Shown here one piece after another: positions 1 through 10,392 of a DNA stretch of 64,000 nucleotides. Position numbers and translations under genes: made by a program. Position 1 is the first letter of the stretch. Every line of letters begins with the position of its first letter. Source of the stretch: Dryocosmus kuriphilus (Eukaryota > Arthropoda > Insecta > Hymenoptera > Cynipidae). The stretch lies in contig CM076191.1 of NCBI GenBank assembly GCA_038277395.1, positions 32,635,936 through 32,699,935 of the forward strand, in the 5' to 3' direction. Below the pieces are notes generated by a model. The model had not been told where the DNA came from and did not search any database. It worked only from the letters and a program-made list of their open reading frames with translations.

Positions 1-2035
1 TTTCATATTTGTGTTAGATTGAATTTAATGATTTGTTTGACTATTTCTGTTAATCCTTCAAGTATCGAAAACAAATAAATTTGCCGACGGTAGTTTTAGC
101 GTTAAAAAATCTTTTAGTGATCGAAAAATTGAAAACGTACATTGTTTTTCTGGAATGAATTGTATCTTATTTTGAATAAACAGTGGCTTACTTTGTTTAG
201 GTCGTTTAATCATATTTTGAATTTTTAATGTATGTATTTGCAAGAACTAATTTTCTAAATTTCATAGAATAGTAGTTTTAACTAACGTTCAACAGAATTC
301 ATGCTGAGATCCAACATTTGTGATTGTTATAAAAAATTTTTGCAAACATGAAAGTGGTTTCTTTTTTTTTCACGTTTGTTAGAAAGGCTTAAATATTCCC
401 ATGAAATAAGTCTTCATATGTAACAATATAGCCAATCGCAGTGGTAGTATAATAAATGAATTTGTTTATAAAAATTATAAAAACGAAAAATTTGGTTAAA
501 TCAGAGTCTATTGTGTACAATTTTTATTCTTCAGGTGGAAAGATGATTCCGCAGAAGGGAAAAATTTTCTATGCATAGAAATGGCAATTAAATGAATTTA
601 TTTATAAAAATTGTTTATATTGTTATATTGTTTTCTGCTCTATAGTAATTAAACATTAATTTTGCAAATTTAATAACAAAACCTGTGTAGAAAATGCATT
701 CAAATTAATAAAATGAAGCAGATATTATTTATGTTCATAATTTGTTAGTAATAATTTTAAAAAATGTAGGAATCGTATCTGCAATTCAAATTTCTATTTT
801 ACAAAAGTAAATTTACTGATTTTACATCTTTTTCAGCAATTATAAATAACTGCGGCTAGGTACATAGCACAAAGAAAATAATTACAGCCTTCAGAAATTT
901 TTCGAGTTAAATAACAAACTAATGAAATGTTTTTTTTTTCAAAAATGTGCAACACACCATTAAAATAGAATCCTTTCTGAGTATTAAAAAAAAAAAACGT
1001 TCCCATCCGTTAAGATTTGAGAAGTCGGCTGATTTTGATCCCAAAAATTCGAAATTGTCGAAAAATGTTTAAATTAGACTTTTTTGTAGAACTATTCAGG
1101 GGGCTAATAGAAGTCTGTCTTCGAACTCTTTCAAAAAATTTCTTTCAAGTTTTTGCATTTTCATAATTGTGTAACCAAGTTTTTCGAAAAAATTATTTTG
1201 TTGTAGAACTCTAGAACTCTTTTTCAGCAACATGTATATTAAAGAAAAAGTAGATTTTCGAAAAAGCGTGGGGCTAGCTCTATTTTTTTTCAATATGTAT
1301 CAGGAACTGTAGAACTATGCTAAATCTACCCAGAACTCTAAGAAACAGTTCATTTTTCGAAAAGTGCGGGGGAACGTGAACTTGGCTCCCAATTTTGAAA
1401 CATCCATTTTTAGAGTATTTACACCCGACCCCGGAACAATTTCTAAAAGTTATCAGGAACTATAGAAGTATTCAAGAGGATGTCAGAACTGTACAGAAAA
1501 ATTCGAAATTTTCAAAGTGGGGGAGCCAAGTTCGCACGCATCATACTTCCGCAAAAAAAAAGAAAAACATAATTTCTTAATTTCGTGTTAAAATGCCTTA
1601 TTTATATAATACACAAAAAAAAATATTAGGGATTTCTTTTTTGTTATAATTATCAATATTTTTAAGTAAATTTAAAATAAGTTTTTCGAATTGTGAAACA
1701 TAGTTAATATTCTGAAACAGAGCTGGAACATAATTGGGATGAAACTTAGTTTAATTAATAGAAGTCAGACTTCGAAAGCATTTTTGTTGAAACATTTCAA
1801 TTATATTTTAGAAATAAAATTAAATCCTGGAAATGAAACCGCACGGGAAAATTGTTGTCCACAAAATACATTCATCCGGTAAACAGTTAGCAATTATTCA
1901 CTTCGTACTAATCTGCAATTATTTTTATTTTACATTTATTTATTATTTTCTTATTTTCTTATTTTATTAATAATGATATATATTTCAAATATTTGAGTGG
2001 TTTTGATGCGGATAATATTTTGTAATATTGTTTAC
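1..2035. other. AT-rich non-coding stretch, no gene seen
   Basis: No reading frame here has recognisable protein features, and the short ones are compositional. Positions about 1080-1540 hold a degenerate repeat built on the motif GAACT, with repeated short phrases such as GTAGAACTAT, AGAACTCT and TTTTCGAAAA. This is probably the remnant of a dispersed repeat. I see no RNA gene or intact mobile element. Confidence 0.5.
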
Positions 2036-2041
2036 AATATT

Positions 2042-2170
2042 TTCGAATGTTCTAGAATAATCTAGAAAATTCTAGATCATTCCAGAATATGTTAGAAATT
2101 TTTTTAAACATATGCGGAATATTTTAGACCAGTAAGAACATACCAGAATTTTTTCACTTCTCTTATAAAA
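2042..2170 (+). promoter_or_regulatory. Possible heat-shock-element cluster with TATA-like box
   Basis: From 2042 to about 2090 the sequence has many closely spaced inverted TTC and GAA triplets (TTCTAGAA, GAAAATTCTAGA, TTCCAGAA). This resembles the nGAAnnTTCnnGAAn array bound by heat-shock factor. A TATAAAA string lies about 75 bases further on, at 2164-2170. If real, this would be a plus-strand promoter, and the exon-like segments at 2867-4639 lie downstream. In AT-rich DNA such motifs can arise by chance, and no transcript start can be confirmed. Confidence 0.25.
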
Positions 2171-3615
2171 TAAGACAATCTCATTTAAAGTGTTATCTGA
2201 ATACAGTTACTCATTTCTTACCTGTAATTATTATCAATTTATTTAATTGATAATAATTATTCAGAGAAAGTGGATAAATTGTATTAAATTACCACTTTAT
2301 GTTATACCATTTGTAATTTATAAAACAAGTAATCCAAATATTGCCTGATTTTTTAATTGCAAATAGATTTTGTATTTAATCAATTTCGTGATGCTTAGAT
2401 CAATAATGAATATTTAAATTTTTAATTTCTGACTCATAAAGTCTCTGACGCTAAGTAAGTTTCATACTGAAATTGATTTATATTGAAATTGCCTCTTTTA
2501 AAAATGGTCCATGGCTTTGAGCACTTTGTTGTTTAAACTTTTATAGCCATGTACATAAATTGTAGTTGCATAAGTAAATACAGTTGTTATTCGTACGGCT
2601 CTTTCGTATCGTCCGATTGGGAGAATATAGTCTTTCCGCCCAGCAGTCATCGCGAAGTCTCGTGGTCAATTATTTTCCTCACATCACGATCAAATTACCA
2701 TTTCTGAACCCTCTCAAGTGATTAAAAACTTTCTTCTTCAAAATATAACTTGAATAGTATCAAATTTCAATAATCATTCGATTAAATTAAATTGATAGCT
2801 GTGTTTTTAAATTATTTATACTTAATTCATTAAAGATTATTAATTAATTTCATTTTTTTATTTTAGATTATTTCTCGAGTGCTCTTCTTTCTATTACTTT
2901 TTTTAACGTTTTCTTGTGAAATGGATGATCTGAAGGTGAATAAAATATATTGAATGGAACTTGCTAAATTTTGTTTAATAATTACCTATTAATGTTTTTC
3001 ATATTTTTATTTGGAATTGAATAAATCTAGTATAACTATAGTATAACTTCGAATATTTTTTTCAGGTCTTTTCTCATTGAAGAAAGTGAGTTGACAAGAA
3101 GAGGATTTTATTGATGAAAAATCTTTTAGCCGGTATGTAATTTTACCTTTCAAATACGAAAAAAGGTTTTTTCTTCCTAAAAAGGCAAATTTTAATTTTT
3201 AAATTGAATTTTTACTCAATTTTTGGAGGTGTCAAGAATAAATTAAGAAATGTTTCCCAAAATAAAGTTTACTAAAATAAATGGGCAGAATAAATTTACA
3301 ATTTGAAAATTTATTCTTGGATTGATATTATCCATTGCAAAACATCAGGAAATTATTTTCATTTATTATTATTTAATTAATTATTGTATTATTTATTATT
3401 TTTTATAATCATTTTAAATTTTATTAATTTTTTTATTATTGTTTTTTATTATTTATTATTTTCTTACATCAAAAATATTTGCCATTAAAAATGAAATTTT
3501 TTTAACATTGGAATCATTCCCAACTTTTCACAGTGGAAAAAAGCACCTTTTTGGGAAAGAAATCACCTGAGAGTACAATTATTTTCGCTCACGATGCTGA
3601 TAACCAGGAAAATTA

Positions 3616-4575
3616 CGAGGCACGTCCAGAAAGTAAGTGTACTTAATTTATGTAGGCTTCAAAAAAATTTATTAAAACAAAAACATAGTTGGTTACACTT
3701 GTACATATGTAAATTATTTTTCGACATAGTCACCATCCCTCTCGATGCAAGGGGTGAGCCGCGGGATCAATTTTTTTTATGCCTGCCTCAAAGAAGTCTC
3801 CCGCCAGCTCTTTCACCCACTTCTCCACCTCCCCCTTCACCTCCTCGTCCGTTGAAAACTTGTTTCCACCCATGTGCACCTTCAGGGAAGTGAAGAGATG
3901 GAAATCTGAAGTGGTCAGGTCAGGGGAATACGGGGAGTGGTTCAAAACGTCCCATCCAAAAGAGTCCAGTAGTTGCTTCGTGGCGTTGGCCGTGTGAGGT
4001 TTGGCATTGTCATGCAGCAGGCAGACTCCCTTCCTCAGCATGCCCCTCCTTTTATTCTGAATCGCCCTTTTCAATTTTTTCAGCGTCTCACAGTATCTTG
4101 CCGCGTTGATGGTCGCCCCGTGAGGCAGATATTCAATCAAAATTATGCCTTTATGGCCCCAAAACACGGATGCCATGATTTTTTTGGCTGAAATTGTGGT
4201 TTTGAATTCCTTGGCGGAGGGTGACAAGGTGTGGCGCCATTGTTGAGACTGCCTCTTAGTTTCAGGCGTGTAGTGGGCAACCCAAGTTTCGTCTCCAGTA
4301 ACAATAGAGTAGAAAAAGTCATCGCCTTCGCGTTCGTAGCGCTCCAAATGACGACGCGAATGACGGCGCGAATTTCGCACTTAGCGGGAGATATGTACGA
4401 TCGACATTTTTCGCGAGATGTCCTACTACCTCAAGATTTTTCAACACACTAATCTCGGATTGGTCTCGTTTTGAAGGGGAGGGGTCAGGCTACGCGGCAG
4501 TGTTGCCAACATGTCGAAAAAGTATTCCCTACAGCTGTGAGAGTACCAGTACACTTACTTTCTGGATGTGCCTCG
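3616..4575 (-). mobile_element. Short mariner element with TA target duplication
   Basis: The ends are 28-base inverted repeats at 3616-3643 and 4548-4575, beginning CGAGGCAC and differing at one base. Both ends are flanked by TA (3614-3615 and 4576-4577), the target duplication of Tc1/mariner insertions. The element is 960 bases, whereas autonomous mariners are usually about 1.3 kb. The missing part corresponds to the N-terminal DNA-binding half of the transposase, so this is an internally deleted, non-autonomous copy. It sits inside an exon-like segment (3534-4639). Confidence 0.93.
3730..4380 (-). pseudogene. Mariner transposase, C-terminal catalytic part (D34D)
   Basis: The frame encodes 216 residues of a mariner transposase, the enzyme that cuts and joins element ends by a DDE/D mechanism. 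The first catalytic aspartate is in TGDETWV, the second in HDNAKPHTA, and the third lies 34 residues further in SPDLTTSDFHLF. That D34D spacing defines mariner. The usual N-terminal helix-turn-helix domains, roughly 110 residues, are absent: a stop lies just upstream and the space to the inverted repeat is too short. The catalytic core frame itself is uninterrupted, but the protein could not bind its own ends, so I treat it as a defective copy. Confidence 0.93.
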
Positions 4576-4746
4576 TACTAACGAAGGCTACCAAACATTC
4601 CGCTGGATGTCGACGAAGGCGAGGAAACTCTAGTACCCGGTAAATTAATTTTAATTTACAACTGATTAACTTCTTTGCTTTTAGTTTTACTCTTGCACTT
4701 GAACTCTTTCACTTGACCTTGCAGGTGAAATATCAAGTGAAATATC

Positions 4747-5258
4747 TACTATAGGTTTCAAAAATGTTGACCTCTCTACAAAACTTTGAAGAAGTCAGTG
4801 GAAAAAAATCGCTCAAGAACGTGACTAACTTCACTGCAAAGATAATTTTATTGCGAGCAAATTCTCCATTCATGGCATCATCATATATTAATTATAAATA
4901 AAGTTGCAGTTGTTTGAAGGTATAAAAAGACGGTCAACGGCGACAATTTGAGACAGTCAACTTTGACTTGTTATATTTTGTAGAAAAATCAGTAGAAACG
5001 AGGCGAAAAAAAATCAGGCGAATTCCTCGACATTTTCTACAAATGCAGGTGTCATAAAAATTTAAAAATATAAATAATTGTAGCTTGCAGAGTTAATTAT
5101 AGAGAAGGACCTTATCTCAGCTCCAACTTGTGATAGGCAACTCAGCCAAACCTTGAGACACGTAAAAAAATTCTAATCATATAATAACATACGAAAGAAA
5201 GTTGAAAAATTATTAAATAATTGGCTATCAGCAATTATTTTTTCTGCGTTTTTTTTCT
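4747..5258. repeat. 0.5 kb repeat, copy A (inverted relative to 16141-16648)
   Basis: About 510 bases here match the reverse complement of 16141-16648 along nearly their whole length, with scattered substitutions. Shared phrases include GGAGAATTTGCTCGCAATAA (in the copy B orientation) and CAAGTTGGAGCTGAGATAAG. No coding sequence, inverted termini or target duplication were recognised, so the class is unknown. One end, at 4747, coincides with the point where copy B is joined to the truncated errantivirus. Confidence 0.85.
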
Positions 5259-6109
5259 TCTGCAAGCATAAAGGAAGTCATCAGTGTCAGTTTCAGTAGA
5301 GTATCACCATTCGGCACGTGCCCCCATCTACCTGAAAACCGGAATTTGGGGAAAGTGGAAAAAACCAAAGGCGTAGAGATGATAGATTGAACTTCTCACG
5401 CTGACAGTTCCACCCCAGGAAAGTAAGAAACTTTTAGAAGGAGATAAAAAATATTATTGGAGAAGAATTTTATGTACTGTTAGTAACTTTGATGAATATT
5501 GTAGTATATGTTCTCTGACGTGTTTAAAAAAAAGTATGAAATAATTGATAAAAAAATCAAAAAAACTAAGGAGACATTAAAAATCCTTTTTTCTTTGAAC
5601 TTTCATGACTTTGGTATTTTTGATGATATTAAGATATACTTTTTTTTAATTATTCAGAATAAGATATTGTTTTCAAAAAATATTTTTTAAAAACATTTCT
5701 TTCAAGTTTTAGAATTTTTGAAAAGCATGTTTTTAAACAGAATTTAAAAAAATCTATTTTGGATAAAAAATTCTTTGTGTAAATATAGCTTGCAATGTGC
5801 TGTAGAAGTCCTATAAATATAAAAAAAGGATCACCCTTGGTTTTTAAGAAATAATTAAAAACGTACGTCGAAACGACGCATATAATGTGAAAAAGAAAAA
5901 CTCTGTAAACGATACAAGAACAATAGATGAATATTATACTCGTATGCACGATCTTCTTCATTATTTCTCGAAAACTACGATAGATCCCATCTTTAAACTG
6001 ACAGGACTTTTAGAGGACATATTAGTAAGCTGTCTATAAGAGAAATTAACGAAGATCATAGAAGGATGGTTGACAAAAAATCAGTGTTGTAAACGATTCG
6101 TGTTTTGGT
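5259..6109. other. No gene seen
   Basis: The sequence is AT-rich and low in complexity. The few reading frames are rich in Phe, Lys and Ile and lack domain-like features. A slightly GC-richer patch at about 5280-5420 has no recognisable structure. Confidence 0.5.
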
Positions 6110-6700
6110 TGTTGCATTTATTGTTTTCAATTCAAAATTAAAAGGTTTTTTGATTAAAATATTCACTATTACATGTTTTTGTTGAGAATTCACTCCTCTG
6201 GATTAAACATTTCATAATTTGGATTTATTTTTTTCTGCATTTGACTGTTTTTGATAAAAAATTAACAGGTTTTTTGAATAAAATATTCAGTATTATATTT
6301 TGTTGTTGAGAATTCACTTATTTGTATTAAAAAAATTCACAATGTGGGTCCAAGGGAAACCCTTTTATTGAAAATTCATTTTCTCGTTAACGATTCATTT
6401 CTTTAGTTAAAAATCTATCTCTTTGGTTGAAAATGTAATTATTTTCATACAATTTTTTTTTTTTTTTGTAGTAGAAAATTTACTCGTCTATTTGGTTGAA
6501 AATGATATTTTCTAGTTAAAGTTTATCTTTTCGTATAGAAAATCAATGTTCATATTTAAAAATTCATCTATTCCAGTTCAAGATTAATCATTTTTATTCA
6601 GAATTAATCTTTTTGGTTTGATACCGAAATATTCCAGTTAAAGATTTATAATTTTAGTGGACTAATTATAAGTTTGGTTGAAAATTTCCGAAACGAAATT
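6110..6700. repeat. Degenerate tandem repeat based on TTGAAAATTCA
   Basis: The phrase TTGAAAATTCA or close variants (GTTGAGAATTCACT, TTGAAAATTCATT, GGTTGAAAAT) recurs every 20 to 45 bases with alternating polarity of its T-rich linkers. A few further units occur at about 7070-7130. This is old tandem or clustered repeat DNA with no coding content. Confidence 0.6.
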
Positions 6701-7967
6701 TCTATTTAAGAAGCAAATAATTTCTTATAGAATATTCAGCAGTTACAAAATATGTAATTGTGCTCCGGATTTCGATTCAACAAGTAGGATGTACTCTTGA
6801 TTCTACGGTTTTTCCAATCTTTCAGGGACACTTTTTGAGATTTGGCAAAGAGTTGAATTGAAGAGTTTACCATTCTCCCGGCCTGGAAATTTGTTTAGAA
6901 AGTCTCCATAAAATAGGTGTACATATGAGATAAACGAGCAGAAACTGTAATTAAATATGGGAAAAAATAATAAATGTTGTGTTTTCCCAAAAATAATGTA
7001 AGTGTGAAAATGTAAGTGTGGGTTTTTGGGGAAACTCGATCTTTTCATATTTTTACGGAAACTATTAGTTACGAATTCATCTTCTTTAGTTGAAAATTCA
7101 ATATTTTCACTTGAAGACTAACGAATTTAAGTAGGTTTGGATTGAATTTAATATAGTACCCATACTGATTTTACAAAAATATGTACTGAATTTTAAGTAT
7201 TAAGAAGATAAAATAAAATTTTATTTGTTTCATTTATTTATTATTTACAATAAATTCGCAAAATTGTATACATATTCCGAATCGATTGATTTTTCGGAAA
7301 TGCGAAATACTTGAATGGCTCTATACTACAAAAAATTATACCCGAAAGAAACTTGTGCTATCTGGACAAAACCTGGAATTGTTAGGAAATTTTTTCGCGG
7401 CTTTCAGTAGACACCCTGTGAATTTTATAAATGTAAATGTTTTTGCAGTTTCGAATACTTCTTAGGTTCTCACTTTTTTACGTAAATTGGATAGTTTCTA
7501 TTTAAGTTCATTCTTTTGCATGCAAGTGTCTTCTTTATTGAAATTGTTTTTATTGGGAAAGATTTCCAAGTTCAACTATCTTCAAACTTGACACTTGAAG
7601 TCATTCACGTTACAATACTATTCACTTTTAGAATGAATGCCTGCAACGGGAAATGAAATATGAATACAGAATGATGGACAAGGGTGTTCAAAGTCACATT
7701 ACTAAGGGATAATTTATTGCCTAATAACTCACCTTCTAGTGAAAGTTGGAATCTTACGCACCACCCTACAGCCCTGCGTTGCTTTAAAATTGTACCTTTA
7801 GAGTAATTTATAATGTTGCAATCGTAAAATTTCGAAAGGTCCTGTTTTGCTCTTACTTATTCAGTTTATGGAGAATCGTCGTCGTGAAAACAAGTGTAGA
7901 GATCGAATTCGGTTGAAAAAGTGTAAATTGATATATTTGTGATTTTCAGTGGTTAAAAAAGTGCAAA
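6701..7967. other. No gene seen; possible 5' flank of the OTU/transposase element
   Basis: No domain-like reading frame was found. The last 200 bases before 7968 would be the promoter and leader of the OTU-transposase element. I could not find a terminal inverted repeat that pairs convincingly with sequence beyond 10051, so the element's left boundary is unknown. Confidence 0.4.
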
Positions 7968-8795
7968 ATGAATGAATGTGTACTTCATTTATGTGAAATT
8001 GGACAGAAGTTTCATGTGATAGACACGGGAGGAAGAGGCGATTGCCTGTTCTCTTCAATGGCTCGTGGACTGCAAAGAGAGGACCATCTTCAGCTTCGCA
8101 GAGAAATCGTGGAGTATATAACTTCTGAAAAAAATTGGCCACGATACAGTTTTTGGGCTAAAAATGACTTTCAGATTGATACGCGTTTAGAGTATAGCTT
8201 AAAACTAAAGTGCGCGGGTGAATACGGTACTTACCTTGAATGTCGTGCATCTTCAGAGTTACACAAAGTTAATATTAATATTGTTCGATTATTTAATAAT
8301 CAACACTATTTTATACAAGATTCTGTGCACGCTGAAGAATCTCCTACAATTTGGCTTTTATTTACCGGGGGAGAAAACTATAATGGACATTTTCAGCTTC
8401 TGGTACCCACGAACACTTTTCATATAGAAGCCAATATAGTTGCGACAAAATTGGAATCAAGAAATTACGGTCCACTTGAAGAAAGACAAAATGTAATTAA
8501 CAACGAAACGGACGTATTCGCCGATAACAATCCACAGAACGAAATTAAAGACAACGAAGAAAATAAAAACATTGTTCAAAAATTTCTCCAGTTGCGCAAC
8601 GCAAGTGACAGAAGTCACGTGTTAAGTGTAGAGGAAAAAGAAATGGTTCTGAAAGTTAGGACATTTTTCGAATATAGAAAAGCTGCTGGCAGTATCTCAG
8701 ACAGAAAATACTACCAAAATGTAGTTAAGCGAACTGCAGAATGTTTAGACGTTTCTGAAAGTACAGTGAAGCGTGTCACGAGAGATAAGCTGTAA
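7968..8795 (+). CDS. OTU-type cysteine protease domain fused to helix-turn-helix
   Basis: This 275-codon frame starts at an ATG. Residues about 18-150 look like an OTU deubiquitinase-type cysteine protease. The nucleophile motif GRGDCLF gives Asp25 and Cys26, a middle block CAGEYGTYLECRA matches the usual wGgxxEl region, and NGHFQLLVP supplies the likely catalytic His141. After an acidic, Asn-rich linker, residues about 212-275 (EEKEMVLKVRTFFEYRK to VSESTVKRVTRDKL) form a helix-turn-helix like those at the start of Tc1/mariner-type transposases. Both domains are in one unbroken frame, so the fusion is read directly. It stops at 8795, where transposase sense continues one frame over. OTU domains are known in some other transposons, notably Helitron relatives; its role here is inference. 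Confidence 0.72.
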   Translation: MNECVLHLCEIGQKFHVIDTGGRGDCLFSSMARGLQREDHLQLRREIVEYITSEKNWPRYSFWAKNDFQIDTRLEYSLKLKCAGEYGTYLECRASSELHKVNINIVRLFNNQHYFIQDSVHAEESPTIWLLFTGGENYNGHFQLLVPTNTFHIEANIVATKLESRNYGPLEERQNVINNETDVFADNNPQNEIKDNEENKNIVQKFLQLRNASDRSHVLSVEEKEMVLKVRTFFEYRKAAGSISDRKYYQNVVKRTAECLDVSESTVKRVTRDKL

Positions 8796-9271
8796 ACGGA
8801 GAATTAAAAAAACCGCATGAAAAGACAGGAAGACCTTGCATTCATGTTGACAGTTTCTTTCTGGGTGTCATAAGAAGGAAGATTTTTGACTTCTATATGA
8901 AGAAAACGTTTCCGACTGTGCAAAATCTTCTAGTCACATTGAGGGAAGAAGCACCAGATTTTCCAGAAATGTCTAGAACGACTCTGTGGAGATTACTAAA
9001 AAAAATTAACTTTCTTTGCACAAAATTAGACAAAAAACCAATATTAATGGAGAGTTCGAAAGTGGCAGAAAGTCGAAGAGAATTTTTAAAATTAATCCAA
9101 TCTTATCGGGAACTGAATTGGTCAATTTATTTCACGGATGAGTCGTGGTGCGGTGCAAATCACACTTTAAAAAGTGGCTGGGTGGAATGTGTTTCGGAAG
9201 AACGTGCCGCGAATTTTGACATGTATCGTTCCGGGGTACAAAAAATAGGAATCTATCGCGGGGATTCGTAA
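8789..9271 (+). pseudogene. Transposase middle part: DNA-binding remainder and first catalytic Asp
   Basis: This frame opens after a stop at 8786 and reads through LKKPHEKTGRPC directly after the OTU/HTH frame ends, so the two overlap by a few bases in different frames. Motifs include TLWRLLKKINF, a second helix-turn-helix-like segment, and YFTDESWCGANHTLKSGWV, which carries the first catalytic aspartate of a DDE_3-type transposase. The frame ends at a TAA at 9269-9271. Sense continues at 9262 in another frame as GFVTPSGAGKRVILLHIG, a segment typical of this transposase type, and runs to about 9430 before shifting again. Confidence 0.75.
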
Positions 9272-9394
9272 CTCCTTCAGGTGCGGGAAAGAGAGTTATA
9301 TTGTTGCACATAGGGAACGAAAATGGATTCGTAGATACATGCATGAAGTGTTTTATTGGGAAGAAAGGATTAGCGGACTACCACAGTGAAATGA

Positions 9395-10051
9395 ATGCTC
9401 AACATTTTGAAGAGTGGTTCCGCGCCGCACGTTTTGACAGTTTTGCCAGCAAATTCGGTAGTCGTGCTTGATCAAGCACCGTATCACACAATGCTGGATC
9501 CAAACTTCAGGAACGTAACGACAGCATGGAAGAAAGAGGAGATAATTTCGTGGTTAATTCGCAAAGGTGTTGATGTTCCAACAGGTAGAACGTCCTTTCA
9601 TCAGATGAAAAGGAATGATCTTTTCAATTTGTCACAAAAGTTTCGATTCCCGAAAATTTATCTGTTGGATAAAATAGCCGAAGAAGTGAGAAATGGTGAA
9701 GTGAAGCTGCTGTGGCTTCCAGTAGCTCATTGCGAGCTGAACCCAATCGAATTAATTTGGGCTTACATAAAGAAACGTGTCGCAACGAATAACAAGACAT
9801 TTAAAATTAACGACGTACTACAATTGTGTAGAGATACCATGGAGAATTTACCACCAACTCTGTGGCCAAATTGTGTCCGCCATGCACAAGAAATTGAAAT
9901 TACATATCGAGGAAAGCAGTCTGATATCGCAAAATCAATGTGCACACAACCTATTATCATCAATGTTGGAGAGGACAGTGACAGCGACAGTGAAGGTTAC
10001 GATGATAGCGGAAGCCACGTGACAATGTCTGATAATGTTGACGAAATGTAA
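9395..10051 (+). pseudogene. Transposase C-terminal part with second Asp and Glu of the DDE triad
   Basis: VVVLDQAPYHT carries the second catalytic aspartate and LPVAHCELNPIELIWAYIKK the catalytic glutamate, with 92 residues between them. Typical Tc1 elements have 34 residues here. The extra block (about KKEEIISWLIRKGVDVP to FPKIYLLDKI) is a long insertion like that in reported long-spacer families such as the DD82E group. The C-terminus is acidic and Ser/Asp-rich. The first 20 or so codons are out of frame with the true upstream sequence, so the printed start is not biological. Confidence 0.78.
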
Positions 10052-10392
10052 AAAAACAAGTAAGTATAACGAATTAAAACATTCTTTCACAAACTGGGTA
10101 GAGAGCAAATTTTTGTCTCATAAAATAATGTTTCTTTCGCGAAAATAATGTTACTTTCGCGAACAATTGACCGATTTCACTTCTTGACTTATCAATTTAC
10201 TTTTTTAAAGATGCATTTCAAAAAATTATACATAATAAAAAATTTAGAAAAGTTGGACAAAAAATCAATATGAAGAACGTGCTCTGAAACGCTTTAATTA
10301 TTATTATTGATATGGGTTCGCTACTTGCCTTCGGAAAAATACAATTGTCACCTCGATTGTCACCACAATATTCATCCGACTCAAACTATTGA

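Larger units (their letters stand above)
2867..4639 (+). pseudogene. Tentative multi-exon gene fragment interrupted by a mariner
   Basis: Three exon-like blocks have fair GT-AG boundaries: 2867-2935 (after TTTTAG, with ATG at 2921 and then GTGAAT), 3066-3132 (after TTTTTTCAG, before GTATGT) and 3534-4639 (after TTTTCACAG, before GTAAAT). The last block is split by the mariner at 3616-4575. Short acidic coding-like runs are visible, such as EESELTRRGF in the second block and PLDVDEGEETLVP at the end of the third. They are not in one frame as sequenced: a stop follows quickly after the first junction and another just after the mariner insertion point. Either this is a decayed gene, or single-base errors obscure it, as in Arf6. 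I do not recognise the protein, and much of this could be chance. Confidence 0.22.
7968..10051 (+). mobile_element. Decayed DNA transposon encoding an OTU protease fused to a DDE transposase
   Basis: Three successive reading-frame blocks make one transposase-like product: OTU domain plus helix-turn-helix (7968-8795), first catalytic region (8789-9271) and last catalytic region (9395-10051). Coding sense continues across each junction in a shifted frame, so at least three single-base shifts (near 8790, near 9260 and between about 9395 and 9470) broke one ancestral open frame of roughly 690 codons. The catalytic part belongs to the IS630-Tc1-mariner superfamily, with a long gap between the second aspartate and the glutamate. 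Terminal inverted repeats were not identified. A long palindrome starts about 350 bases downstream and may or may not be part of the element. Confidence 0.75.

Noticed and set aside
3779..4452. Plus-strand open frames across the mariner
   Set aside because: They are antisense to the mariner transposase, which has clear motifs on the minus strand.
5650..5961. 103-codon minus-strand frame
   Set aside because: Low-complexity Phe/Ile/Lys composition with no motif; typical of chance in AT-rich DNA.
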